NCBI RefSeq assembly: GCF_016908015.1
Contig: NZ_JAFBDB010000006.1
Location: 186,001 to 250,000 of the forward strand
Source of the DNA: Clostridium pascui
GTDB lineage: Bacteria > Bacillota > Clostridia > Clostridiales > Clostridiaceae
Reading direction: 5' to 3'
Length of the DNA: 64,000 bases
A model generated the notes under the pieces. The model was not told the origin of the DNA. It worked only from the letters and a program-made list of their open reading frames with translations, and did not search any database. The translations under genes were made by a program, and so were the position numbers. Each line of letters starts with the position of its first letter. Within the stretch, counting starts at the first letter, position 1. Of the stretch, positions 35,218 through 43,643 are shown one piece after another.

Positions 35218-35528
35218 TGGATAGGTTAGTTGATATTGCAAAGGTTCTTAGAAGCAAAAATAGTGGACCCTTTGAAATAACGTTAGATATTCTATTCGAT
35301 ACTACAGAGAAATATGAAAGATTAGTAAAATCAGGGAAAATAAATAAGGAGTTAATAGCCTCTTTATATAAAATTCCTACTGATGATATTACTAATTTAG
35401 TATTCTTCAAAAAGGGGCTGGGAATAAAAATAACATTTAATAGGAAAACGTCTTCAGGAACCTGTGGAGACAGAGATGTTTATGGTGCACAGCAGCATGC
35501 TCCTCTTTTTGATATTTTAATACCATGA
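35217..35528 (+). CDS. DUF4387-family protein, AtuA partner
   Basis: 103 residues: LVDIAKVLRSKNSGPFEITLDILFD at the start and TSSGTCGDRDVYGAQQHAPLFDI at the end are typical DUF4387 segments. The start codon overlaps the AtuA-like stop by one base and GGGAGGTG lies in the AtuA-like gene end. DUF4387 genes accompany DUF1446 genes in many bacteria, sometimes fused, so the two products probably form one enzyme or complex. Function unproven. Confidence 0.8.
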   Translation: MDRLVDIAKVLRSKNSGPFEITLDILFDTTEKYERLVKSGKINKELIASLYKIPTDDITNLVFFKKGLGIKITFNRKTSSGTCGDRDVYGAQQHAPLFDILIP

Positions 35529-35541
35529 AAGGAGGGTGACT

Positions 35542-36504
35542 ATGGAGTTAAAACCATCAACAATAGAAACACATGATAAGATAAAAACTAAACAGCTAAA
35601 GCCTTCAGTAAAATCAAAACTTAAGAAGATAAAGGAAGATAGAGCTCTTTATCTAATACTTCTTCCAACACTCATTTACTTTATTATTTTTAGGCTCTGG
35701 CCAATTTTCAATATGAAGCTTGCTTTTTATGATTATAGGTCACTAGGTCCATGGAAATGGGCAGGACTTAAATACTTTAAGCTTATTTTTAAATCACCAT
35801 TATTTGAAGTAATTGTAAAAAACACATTAATTATAAGCTTTATGAAATATGTAATATTATTCCCATTTATAGTGTTGTTTGCAATATTACTTACAGAGCT
35901 TAAAAGCAATGTATTTAGAAAATATGTACAAGTGGTTTCTTTTTTACCACATTTTCTGTCTTGGGTAGTTATTGCCGGAATATGGATATCATTTTTATCA
36001 CCATCATCAGGAGCAATAAATCAAATATTAGGGATATTTAATATATCACCTATAGACTTCATGACAGATAAGGAAAAGATAAGATGGGTGTTATTATTTT
36101 CTGAAGCATGGAGAAGTATAGGATGGGACTCAATAATATATTTCACAGCAATAATTTCCATAAGCCCAAATATATTTGAGGCTGCTGAAATAGATGGTGC
36201 AAATAGGCTTGATATAATAAGGTATATAGTACTTCCAGCTCTAGTTGTGCCAATGGTTACAATGTTCATCTTAAATTTAGGATTCTTTTTAAATGCTGGA
36301 TTTGATCAGGTGTTTAACTTTACTAATGATTCTGTGAACAGTGTAATTGACATACTTGATACCTACATTTATAGGTTAGGCCTTGTAAATGGTCAATATT
36401 CACTAGCTACAGCAGTAGGTGTTCTTAAGGGTATTATAGGCGTATTACTAGTTTTAATAACACATTTTATCAGTAAAAAATTAACAGGTGAGGGGGTATG
36501 GTAG
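35542..36504 (+). CDS. Sugar ABC transporter permease, LplB-like
   Basis: 320 residues, six transmembrane segments after a 40-residue basic N terminus. The EAA loop EAAEIDGANRLDIIRYIVLPAL near residues 212-233 identifies an importer permease of the carbohydrate class (MalF/LplB type). The ATG at 35542 has AAAGGAGGG upstream; a GTG two codons earlier is inside the site. With the next permease and the binding lipoprotein it forms an importer; the ATPase is not encoded in this locus and is probably a shared MsmK-like protein. Confidence 0.9.
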   Translation: MELKPSTIETHDKIKTKQLKPSVKSKLKKIKEDRALYLILLPTLIYFIIFRLWPIFNMKLAFYDYRSLGPWKWAGLKYFKLIFKSPLFEVIVKNTLIISFMKYVILFPFIVLFAILLTELKSNVFRKYVQVVSFLPHFLSWVVIAGIWISFLSPSSGAINQILGIFNISPIDFMTDKEKIRWVLLFSEAWRSIGWDSIIYFTAIISISPNIFEAAEIDGANRLDIIRYIVLPALVVPMVTMFILNLGFFLNAGFDQVFNFTNDSVNSVIDILDTYIYRLGLVNGQYSLATAVGVLKGIIGVLLVLITHFISKKLTGEGVW

Positions 36505-36507
36505 TAA

Positions 36508-37404
36508 ATGAAGTATAAAAGTAAACTTAAAAAGCTTAGTATATATCAGATCACTTTAATGATGTTTCTATTTATTCTAACACTTACTATGATAATCCCC
36601 TTGCTTAACATACTTGCAGTATCGCTTTCAGATCCATCAGTATCACCTACTATGTCTGGATTAAACATAATACCTAAAAAGCTTAATTTTATTAACTATA
36701 AAATAGTGCTGAGCCATCCTGTATTACTGCCAGCTCTTTTTAATTCAGTGTTTATTACAGTGGTTGGAACTTTTATAAATATAGTATTAACTACTACAGC
36801 AGCTTATGTTTTAACAAGGCCAGGCCTCATATTAAAAAAAACTTTAATGGTATTTTTAATATTTATGATGTTATTTGATCCAGGACTCGTGCCTGAATAT
36901 CTGGTAATTAAGGATATAGGTTTAATAGGAAGTCAGTGGTCTGTAATACTAGTATCTGCTGTAAATGTTTATTACTTAATAATAATGATGCGATATTTTA
37001 ATGAAGTACCAAAGGAGATGTTTGAAGCAGCTCAAATAGATGGATGTGGGCACATTAAAATGCTGTTTAAAATAGTATTTCCTCTTGCCAAAGCTGGAGT
37101 AGCAACTATAACAATGTTTTATGCAGTAATTAGATGGAATGAGTATTTTAAGGCAAGCATTTATATAGGAAATGCTTCAAAAACCACTTTACAGGTAATA
37201 TTAAGGCAGTTTATTGTACTAAACGATACCGTTTCTATTGTAGGAGCTCAAAACATATTAAATTACAACAGCTTAGCTCAACTAGATTTCAATGCTTTAA
37301 AATATGCCACAATTATTGTGGCAATAATACCGATTCTAATTCTCTATCCAATTGTCCTTAAGTACTATGCTAAGGATGTTATGGGTGGAGGAGTTAAAGA
37401 ATAG
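36508..37404 (+). CDS. Sugar ABC transporter permease, LplC/YtcP-like
   Basis: 298 residues with six transmembrane segments. The EAA loop is EAAQIDGCGHIKMLFKIVFPLAKA. MMRYFNEVPKEMFEA before it is typical of the MalG/LplC half. It starts 4 bases after the LplB-like stop, so translation is coupled, and is followed 22 bases on by the binding-protein gene. Together they import a compound, probably an oligosaccharide or glycoside, which the later genes process. Confidence 0.9.
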   Translation: MKYKSKLKKLSIYQITLMMFLFILTLTMIIPLLNILAVSLSDPSVSPTMSGLNIIPKKLNFINYKIVLSHPVLLPALFNSVFITVVGTFINIVLTTTAAYVLTRPGLILKKTLMVFLIFMMLFDPGLVPEYLVIKDIGLIGSQWSVILVSAVNVYYLIIMMRYFNEVPKEMFEAAQIDGCGHIKMLFKIVFPLAKAGVATITMFYAVIRWNEYFKASIYIGNASKTTLQVILRQFIVLNDTVSIVGAQNILNYNSLAQLDFNALKYATIIVAIIPILILYPIVLKYYAKDVMGGGVKE

Positions 37405-37426
37405 ATAATTTTAAGGGGGATTTATA

Positions 37427-38926
37427 ATGAAAAAGACATTGACTTTAGTTCTGACAGCAGCTCTTATGGCATCAGTATTTACTGGATGCGGAAAAAGCAG
37501 TACAGCTTCCACTGAAGTAAAAGATAATGGGAAAACTATTTCGGCTCCTAAGGAAATAGGAAGTTCAGACAAGCCGGTTAAAGTTAGTATCATCATAAAG
37601 GATGTAAGTCCAAAGGAAGAAGATGTAAAAAGACTTGAAGAAAAAATGGAAAAGGGAATGGCAGCAGAGAAAAAATATATAGATGTAGAATTTCTAGAAG
37701 CTCCAACAGGAACCTATAAAGATGCAGTACCATTAGCTTTTAGAACAGGACAAATTTCTCCAGATTTAATATATTTTCAAGGTGGGGATCAGCCTATAGC
37801 CAATGAAGGATTACTTGAAGACTTAACGCCATATATTGAAAATTCAACTAACGTAAAGAATCTTATGGAAGGACATAATAGGGTGAAAATGAAAAACTAT
37901 CCATATTTATTATGGCTTTCACCAGCAAAAGTAAACACTCCTGTGATGAGAAAAGATTTATTTGATAAACTAGATGGTTCTAAACCATTAATTGAAAATC
38001 CTACTCCAGAAAATTACCATAAAATGTTTAAGGAGCTTGTTTCCAAGGGACTAGTTAAATATGCTATCACTGCTGATGGTGACCTTACAAGACTAGATAC
38101 TGTATTTAATCATGCCTTCGGAGTTACATCTACAGCTATGAAAGTAGATGGGAAATGGATGTTCTCAAAAGCAACTAAATTTGAAAAGGATAAACTAGAA
38201 TTTTATGCTGCTTTATATAAGGAAGGTTTAATAGATAAAGAGTATATAACTAAAAAATGGGATACTATGGAAAAATCCTTCTATGAAGGGGACGCAGCAT
38301 TTGTTGCAGCAACTGCAGGAACAGTTATAAATATATATAATAATAAAATGACTCAAACAAAGGGAGCAGGAGCAGAGCTTATTGTTCTTCCACCTGCAAA
38401 AGGAGTTTCCCAGGCTTATCAATCTATAGATGTAACTAAGGAATCAAGAGGATTTGCTATGAATGCAAAATCAAAGGTCAAGGATGCGGCATGGGCAGTA
38501 CTTGAGTTTATGGCAGGTCCAGAAGGAAGAAAGTTAGATAGGTTAGGAATTGAGGGTGTTAATTATAAGATTCAGGGAGATAAAATAGTTTATACTGAAA
38601 AGTTCTCTGAATGGTGGCCACGTTTCTGGGAAACTATTAATAAGTTTGATCCTAAGCCAGCATTAGAAAAGCCAATTATGGCTGAACCTGCTATGAAATC
38701 TTTAGAAATGGCAAAGCAGTATTACAAAGAAGATATTAATATTTTAATTCCTGAAGAATATTTACCACAATGGGATGGTATGAACGCTCTTTATAAGGAA
38801 TATGCTGCAGATATAATAAGAGGGGTTAAGCCTATAAGTGCTTTTGATGAGTTTGTTACTAAATGGAATGCAGCTGGCGGTAATGATTTGAATAAGTATC
38901 TTGAAGAGCAATTTGCAAACAAATAA
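37427..38926 (+). CDS. Extracellular solute-binding lipoprotein
   Basis: 499 residues with signal peptide MKKTLTLVLTAALMASVFTGC and lipobox ending at Cys21. The rest is a carbohydrate-type extracellular solute-binding domain (family 1): segments such as PDLIYFQGGDQPIANEGLLEDLTPYI, AWAVLEFMAGPEGRKLDRLGIEG and several Trp residues near the C terminus are characteristic of LplA-type proteins. AAGGGGG lies upstream. It is the high-affinity receptor for the two permeases. A stable hairpin after the gene probably raises its mRNA relative to the later genes. Confidence 0.9.
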   Translation: MKKTLTLVLTAALMASVFTGCGKSSTASTEVKDNGKTISAPKEIGSSDKPVKVSIIIKDVSPKEEDVKRLEEKMEKGMAAEKKYIDVEFLEAPTGTYKDAVPLAFRTGQISPDLIYFQGGDQPIANEGLLEDLTPYIENSTNVKNLMEGHNRVKMKNYPYLLWLSPAKVNTPVMRKDLFDKLDGSKPLIENPTPENYHKMFKELVSKGLVKYAITADGDLTRLDTVFNHAFGVTSTAMKVDGKWMFSKATKFEKDKLEFYAALYKEGLIDKEYITKKWDTMEKSFYEGDAAFVAATAGTVINIYNNKMTQTKGAGAELIVLPPAKGVSQAYQSIDVTKESRGFAMNAKSKVKDAAWAVLEFMAGPEGRKLDRLGIEGVNYKIQGDKIVYTEKFSEWWPRFWETINKFDPKPALEKPIMAEPAMKSLEMAKQYYKEDINILIPEEYLPQWDGMNALYKEYAADIIRGVKPISAFDEFVTKWNAAGGNDLNKYLEEQFANK

Positions 38927-38936
38927 TGAAATAATC

Positions 38937-38969
38937 AAGATAAGCGGCGCTAAAGTGCTGCTTATCTTG
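38937..38969 (+). promoter_or_regulatory. Hairpin after the binding-protein gene
   Basis: CAAGATAAGC / GCTTATCTTG perfect 10-base arms with a loop that itself has GGCGCT / GTGCTG pairing. There is no T-run, so it is more likely an mRNA-stabilising or partial attenuation hairpin than a full terminator. Confidence 0.6.
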
Positions 38970-38983
38970 TAAAGGAGGGCAAA

Positions 38984-41086
38984 ATGATACCAGAAAATTA
39001 TCTTGAAAAAACTTATGCAGGTTTTCTAGGGATGAACATAGGGATAAGACTTGGTGCACCAGTGGAACCAACTATATGGACATATGAAAGAATAGAGAAA
39101 ACCTATGGAAATATAACTAATTACGTAAAAGATTTCATTAATTTTGCAGCAGATGATGATGTTAATGGTCCTGTATTTTTCTTGAGAGCTCTAAATGATG
39201 AGCAAATTCATGATGAACTTTTGCCGATGCATGTAGGAAATGCTTGGCTTAATTATGCTAGAGAAGGAGTAGGTATGTTTTGGTGGGGTGGTTACGGTAC
39301 AAGTACAGAACATACAGCATACTTGAATTTAAAAAACGGAATTCCAGCACCAAAATCAGGTTCTATAGAGCAAAATGGAGTAATACTAGCGGAACAAATA
39401 GGTGGACAAATATTTGTAGATACTTGGGGACTTGTACTTCCAAATAATATTCACAAAGCTGCAAGTTTTGCAAGAACAGCAGCTAGTGTGTCTCATGATG
39501 GTGATGGTATAAATGGAGCGGCATTTATAGCTGCATGTATTTCTAGAGCATATGTGACCAGTGATGTTGAGGAAATTATAAGTGCTGGACTTTCTGTTAT
39601 CCCAGAAGATTGTACTTATGCAAAGGTTACAAAAGCGGTAATAGATTTTTATAAAAATCACCTTGATGATTTTAGAGCATGCAGAAAATATCTAGAAGAG
39701 AACTGGGGATATGATAAGTATAGAGGAGTATGTCACATTATACCTAATGCTGGGGTTTGTGTTCTCTCACTTCTTTATGGAAAAGGCGATTTTAATAGAA
39801 CTGTTGAAATAGCTACAATGTGTGGATGGGATACAGATTGCAATGCAGGTAATGTAGGAACTATTATGGGAGTTGCATGCGGATTATCAGGAATTGCACC
39901 ACATTATAGAAAACCGATAAATGACGGTATAGTTTTATCGGGAATTTCAGGATATTTAAATATTTTAGATGTTCCAAGCTATACAAAGGAGTTATGCCTA
40001 CTTGGATATAAACTTGCAGGAGAAGAGGCACAAGAGGAGCTTGAGGAAAGCTTTAAAGAAGGGGAAATTTATTTTGATTTTGAACTTAGTGGAGCTACTC
40101 ATAATATGAGGGTTTCAGATCCGTTTTATTGCAGCATTAAACATACCACAGATAAAGCTTGTAAGGGAACAGGATCTCTCGAAGTGCTATTTGACAGGAT
40201 GGAAAGAGGTAAAAAGTGCAAAATATTTTATAAGCCATTTTATAGAAGACAAGATTTTAGTGATGAAAGATATAGCCCTGTATTTTCTCCAACGGCTTAT
40301 CCAGGACAAACTGTTTCTATGATGGTATATGCAGAAAGATGGAATGGAGAAAGCATATATATTTCACCATATGTAAGAAATACTTCCACAAAGGAAGATA
40401 TAACAATAAGTGGAATGGTTATTAAGGAAGAAGGATGGCAAGAAATTAAATTCACAATTCCAGATATGAATGGTGCAGTTATAGATGAAATAGGAATAAT
40501 TCTAGAGGGAAACTCACCTTCGAAAAACAAAGATCTTGGTAGATTATTTATTGATGAATTTAAGATATATGGTAAAGCTTCTTATACTATAAATATAAAG
40601 AAGCAAAAACAAGAATTTGGATCCATTACTCCTTTTTCACACAATCATGGGGCATGGAGCATAGAAGGAGATTACATGCAAGCAATTACTGTTGACCATG
40701 CAGAGGCCATGACGGGAAATTACTTTATGAAAGACGTTTCTGTAAAGGGAGAAATAATACCTGAAAATGGGTATAGTCATTTAATATCTGCAAGGGTTCA
40801 AGGAACCATCAGAGGATATTATGCTGGGTTTGATGGAAAAGATAAGGTTTCTATTTTATTAAATAATAAGTCTATGAAAACACTAGCGTCATCAGAATTT
40901 AAATGGGAATATGGGAAAAAATATGATTTAGAACTTAAAGTACAAGGAAAGACTATTTCCCTTTCAATAGATGATAAAAATTTACTAACTGTTGAAGATG
41001 AAATTTTAAGTTATGGGATGGCAGGTTATGCAAAATACTCACTTGGAAGAACACTTTTTGGAAATTTAACAGTTAAAGAACTTTAA
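38984..41086 (+). CDS. Multidomain ADP-ribosylglycohydrolase-family protein
   Basis: 700 residues, about twice the family's usual length. Residues 1-340 are a DraG/ARH-type domain: GMNIGIRLGAPVE, the first metal motif ADDD at 56-59, SHDGDGINGAAF, and the second metal motif GWDTDCNAGNVGTIMG with Asp283 and Asp285. Residues about 345-530 and 545-700 look like two beta-sandwich domains, the second resembling LamG or DUF1080-type folds. No signal peptide, so cytoplasmic. AAAGGAGGG upstream. In this sugar-import operon an N- or O-glycosidase role is more plausible than protein de-ADP-ribosylation, but is inferred. Confidence 0.82.
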   Translation: MIPENYLEKTYAGFLGMNIGIRLGAPVEPTIWTYERIEKTYGNITNYVKDFINFAADDDVNGPVFFLRALNDEQIHDELLPMHVGNAWLNYAREGVGMFWWGGYGTSTEHTAYLNLKNGIPAPKSGSIEQNGVILAEQIGGQIFVDTWGLVLPNNIHKAASFARTAASVSHDGDGINGAAFIAACISRAYVTSDVEEIISAGLSVIPEDCTYAKVTKAVIDFYKNHLDDFRACRKYLEENWGYDKYRGVCHIIPNAGVCVLSLLYGKGDFNRTVEIATMCGWDTDCNAGNVGTIMGVACGLSGIAPHYRKPINDGIVLSGISGYLNILDVPSYTKELCLLGYKLAGEEAQEELEESFKEGEIYFDFELSGATHNMRVSDPFYCSIKHTTDKACKGTGSLEVLFDRMERGKKCKIFYKPFYRRQDFSDERYSPVFSPTAYPGQTVSMMVYAERWNGESIYISPYVRNTSTKEDITISGMVIKEEGWQEIKFTIPDMNGAVIDEIGIILEGNSPSKNKDLGRLFIDEFKIYGKASYTINIKKQKQEFGSITPFSHNHGAWSIEGDYMQAITVDHAEAMTGNYFMKDVSVKGEIIPENGYSHLISARVQGTIRGYYAGFDGKDKVSILLNNKSMKTLASSEFKWEYGKKYDLELKVQGKTISLSIDDKNLLTVEDEILSYGMAGYAKYSLGRTLFGNLTVKEL

Positions 41087-41099
41087 AAGGAGAAAATGT

Positions 41100-41867
41100 A
41101 TGGCAGTAATAAATTTTGAATTTGCATCTAAAGCATTGTTTCAAACTGCTAGGGCTAAAGTTTTTATTCCAGACAATATACTACAAAGAGGAAATATGAA
41201 AGATGCATCGGTTGTGTACCTTCTTCATGGGAAAGGTGATAACGAAAAGTCCTGGGGAATAGAAAGCAACGCATATAAATATGCAAAGCAATACGAAGTT
41301 ATAATGATAATGCCCTTCGCGGCAAATAGTTTTTATACGAATATGGCTCATGGTGATAAATATTGGGATTTTATAGCTGAAGAACTTCCAAAGGTTTTAG
41401 AGAATTCTCTTAGAATATCTAGTTCTAAAGAAAAAACTTTTGTGTGTGGATATTCCATGGGAGGTTATGGAGCTTTAAAGCTTGGATTAACTTATCCAGA
41501 AAGATATAGTGCAGTTGGAACTTTATCAGGAAGCTTAAGAAGTATGAAAGAAAATAAATCAAAAATAGGTAGCGGAGAACGCCCGGATTTATTTCTTGCC
41601 TTTGGTGATTGTGGGGAAAAGGCAAAAAAAGAAAGTGATATATATTATTTAACAAGTAAAGCATTAAAAGAAGGAAAAAACATTCCTAAACTTTATATTT
41701 ATTGTGGGAAGAATGACAGTTTATATGATGTAAATATTAGATATAAGAATTTTGCTATAAATAATGACATAGATTTAATTTTTAAGGATGATGATGGCAA
41801 TCACAGCTTTGAATATTGGGACGAGCAGTTAAATATATTTCTAGAAGTTATTAGTAGCTTAAAATAA
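41100..41867 (+). CDS. Esterase, alpha/beta-hydrolase of the esterase D type
   Basis: 255 residues, no signal peptide. The oxyanion region is YLLHGKGDNEKSW, the nucleophile elbow is CGYSMGGYG with Ser119, and the acid and histidine are probably in YCGKNDSLYDVN and DDDGNHSFEYW. This is the layout of the EstA/esterase D family, which removes acetyl or other short acyl groups. AAAGGAG before the ATG; the gene lies between the two ADP-ribosylglycohydrolase-type genes with short gaps. It may remove ester groups from an imported glycoside. Confidence 0.87.
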   Translation: MAVINFEFASKALFQTARAKVFIPDNILQRGNMKDASVVYLLHGKGDNEKSWGIESNAYKYAKQYEVIMIMPFAANSFYTNMAHGDKYWDFIAEELPKVLENSLRISSSKEKTFVCGYSMGGYGALKLGLTYPERYSAVGTLSGSLRSMKENKSKIGSGERPDLFLAFGDCGEKAKKESDIYYLTSKALKEGKNIPKLYIYCGKNDSLYDVNIRYKNFAINNDIDLIFKDDDGNHSFEYWDEQLNIFLEVISSLK

Positions 41868-41888
41868 AAAAGTGAAGGGATTGATTAT

Positions 41889-42875
41889 ATGTTGAGTAAA
41901 AATGATTTAATAAATAATAGGGAACTTGCTTACGATAAAGCACTAGGAGCAATTGCAGGATTATCAATAGGGGACTCCTTTGGAGATGCATCAAGAAAGA
42001 CGGATAATCAATTAAGTTATGGAATAACTACAGATTTTAACCAAGAGGCTTCCTGGAGTACAGACGATACTGAATTTGCACTTTTAACTGCAAAAATATT
42101 AATAGACTGTGCTGGAAATCTTACTACGGATGAAGTGGTAAAGGGCTGGATGGAAAATGTGGTAACTCAAGACGAATTCCCAAGGGGTGGTGCCAGCGAA
42201 ATAGAGGCAGCAAGAAACTTAAGAAAAGGAGTTAAACCTCCATACTCAGGCAAATATAATTCCTATCATAACAGTGACGGTGGGGCAATGAGAATTGCAC
42301 CTATAGGTATTATCTGCGCTGGGGATCCTAAAAAAGCCGCAGAACTAGCGGAAATAGATGCTAGTATAAGCCATTTTAGAGAAGGCGTATGGGGAGCTCA
42401 AGCTGTAGCAGCAGCTGTTTCTATTGCAATGGTTGATGGAACAATAGATGAAATAATAGAAGCTGCATTATCTGTTATTCCTGAAGATTCATGGTTATAT
42501 TATTCAACGAAAAAGGCGTTAAAAATTGTTGATGAAGCTCACGGTGAGATGATGGATGCATGGATGCCTTTACATGATGAGCTTTGGACGAGTTATAAGG
42601 CAAGCGTTCCAGAAGCAATTGCAGAAGCATTTGGAGTTCTTAAACTAGTAAATAAGGATTTCAGAACTGGAGTAGTAGCAGCCGGAAATTTCGGTAGGGA
42701 TGCAGATACCATTGGAGCCATTGTTGGTGCAATACTCGGAGCAAAATATGGAGGTTCTCAAATGCCTGAGAGATGGATTGAAAAAACAAGATATCCTTCA
42801 GGTACATGCCTTGCATTTACAAAAGGAATGGATACAAAAGAAATAGGAAAGAAACTTAGTGATTTAATTAAATAA
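41889..42875 (+). CDS. ADP-ribosylglycohydrolase-family protein, single domain
   Basis: 328 residues, the normal size for the DraG/ARH family. The features are AIAGLSIGDSFGDASR, the metal motif STDDTEF (Thr58, Asp59, Asp60), GGAMRIAPIG, and the second metal motif GRDADTIGAIVGAILGA (Asp271, Asp273). All expected binuclear metal ligands seem present, so it should be active. It is only distantly similar to the 700-residue protein of the same operon. Such proteins in catabolic operons probably hydrolyse N-glycosidic or ADP-ribose-like bonds in small molecules. It is the last gene before a terminator. Confidence 0.88.
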   Translation: MLSKNDLINNRELAYDKALGAIAGLSIGDSFGDASRKTDNQLSYGITTDFNQEASWSTDDTEFALLTAKILIDCAGNLTTDEVVKGWMENVVTQDEFPRGGASEIEAARNLRKGVKPPYSGKYNSYHNSDGGAMRIAPIGIICAGDPKKAAELAEIDASISHFREGVWGAQAVAAAVSIAMVDGTIDEIIEAALSVIPEDSWLYYSTKKALKIVDEAHGEMMDAWMPLHDELWTSYKASVPEAIAEAFGVLKLVNKDFRTGVVAAGNFGRDADTIGAIVGAILGAKYGGSQMPERWIEKTRYPSGTCLAFTKGMDTKEIGKKLSDLIK

Positions 42876-42888
42876 TTTAGGGAAGATG

Positions 42889-42921
42889 ACCTAGGGGAAG
42901 AAATTCTTCTAGGTTTTTTGA
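42889..42921 (+). terminator. Terminator of the AtuA-glycohydrolase operon
   Basis: ACCTAGGGGAAGAA / TTCTTCTAGGT with TTTTTT following. Confidence 0.85.
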
Positions 42922-43102
42922 TAATACATTGGTTTTGTGAATTTTTGAGAAGGAAATTTACAAATTATATCGAATAATATGAAATATAGATAATGCGTGA
43001 TAAAAGTATAGATATTTGTATAAATAATTATTTGTTTTATATAAATAACTATTCATTTTAAATAAATGACTGAAAAGATATATAAGGAAGTGATATAGAA
43101 AA

Positions 43103-43579
43103 ATGTTTAAACTGGACTGGATGGAAATTTTTTTAAGAGGCATTCCTGAAACATTATTAATTATTTGGGGAATATATGTAATAACTAAGACGTCAACTAA
43201 TATGAAAAATTACATGTTTTCTAGTATGATAATGGTAATAGCTACTTATCTTACAAGAATGCTTCCTATATATATGGGAGTGCATACGTTCATTGTTATT
43301 TTCTTTTCTATATGTATAATGGCTATCACTGGTATACCAGTAGTGAAATCAATATATGGTGTTTTGCTTATGTTCTTAATAGTTTCATTAAGTGAGTTTT
43401 TAAATGTGGTAATATTAAATTTACTAAACATTAATACAAATATTGAAGTTATAAATCCTATTACTAAATCTGTACTAGGTGTTCCTTCATTGATTATTAC
43501 ATACTTATTTATTATAGTGATTCGTTATTTTATAACAATTAAGAAAGAGATAAATATTTTTGAAGATAAAAATTACTGA
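43103..43579 (+). CDS. Small multipass membrane protein next to a histidine kinase
   Basis: 158 residues with about five hydrophobic segments covering almost the whole length, then a short charged end (KKEINIFEDKNY). It resembles the membrane part of AgrC-like or other clostridial kinases without the kinase domain. AGGAAGTGA lies upstream. It starts 64 bases before the histidine kinase at 43644, so both are probably co-transcribed and the small protein may modulate the kinase. Not recognised as a named family. Confidence 0.65.
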   Translation: MFKLDWMEIFLRGIPETLLIIWGIYVITKTSTNMKNYMFSSMIMVIATYLTRMLPIYMGVHTFIVIFFSICIMAITGIPVVKSIYGVLLMFLIVSLSEFLNVVILNLLNINTNIEVINPITKSVLGVPSLIITYLFIIVIRYFITIKKEINIFEDKNY

Positions 43580-43643
43580 TTTACTCAATTAGTGATTTTT
43601 ATATTTTAATAAAGGTTTTGTTTTTATTTAAGGAGGTCAACTT

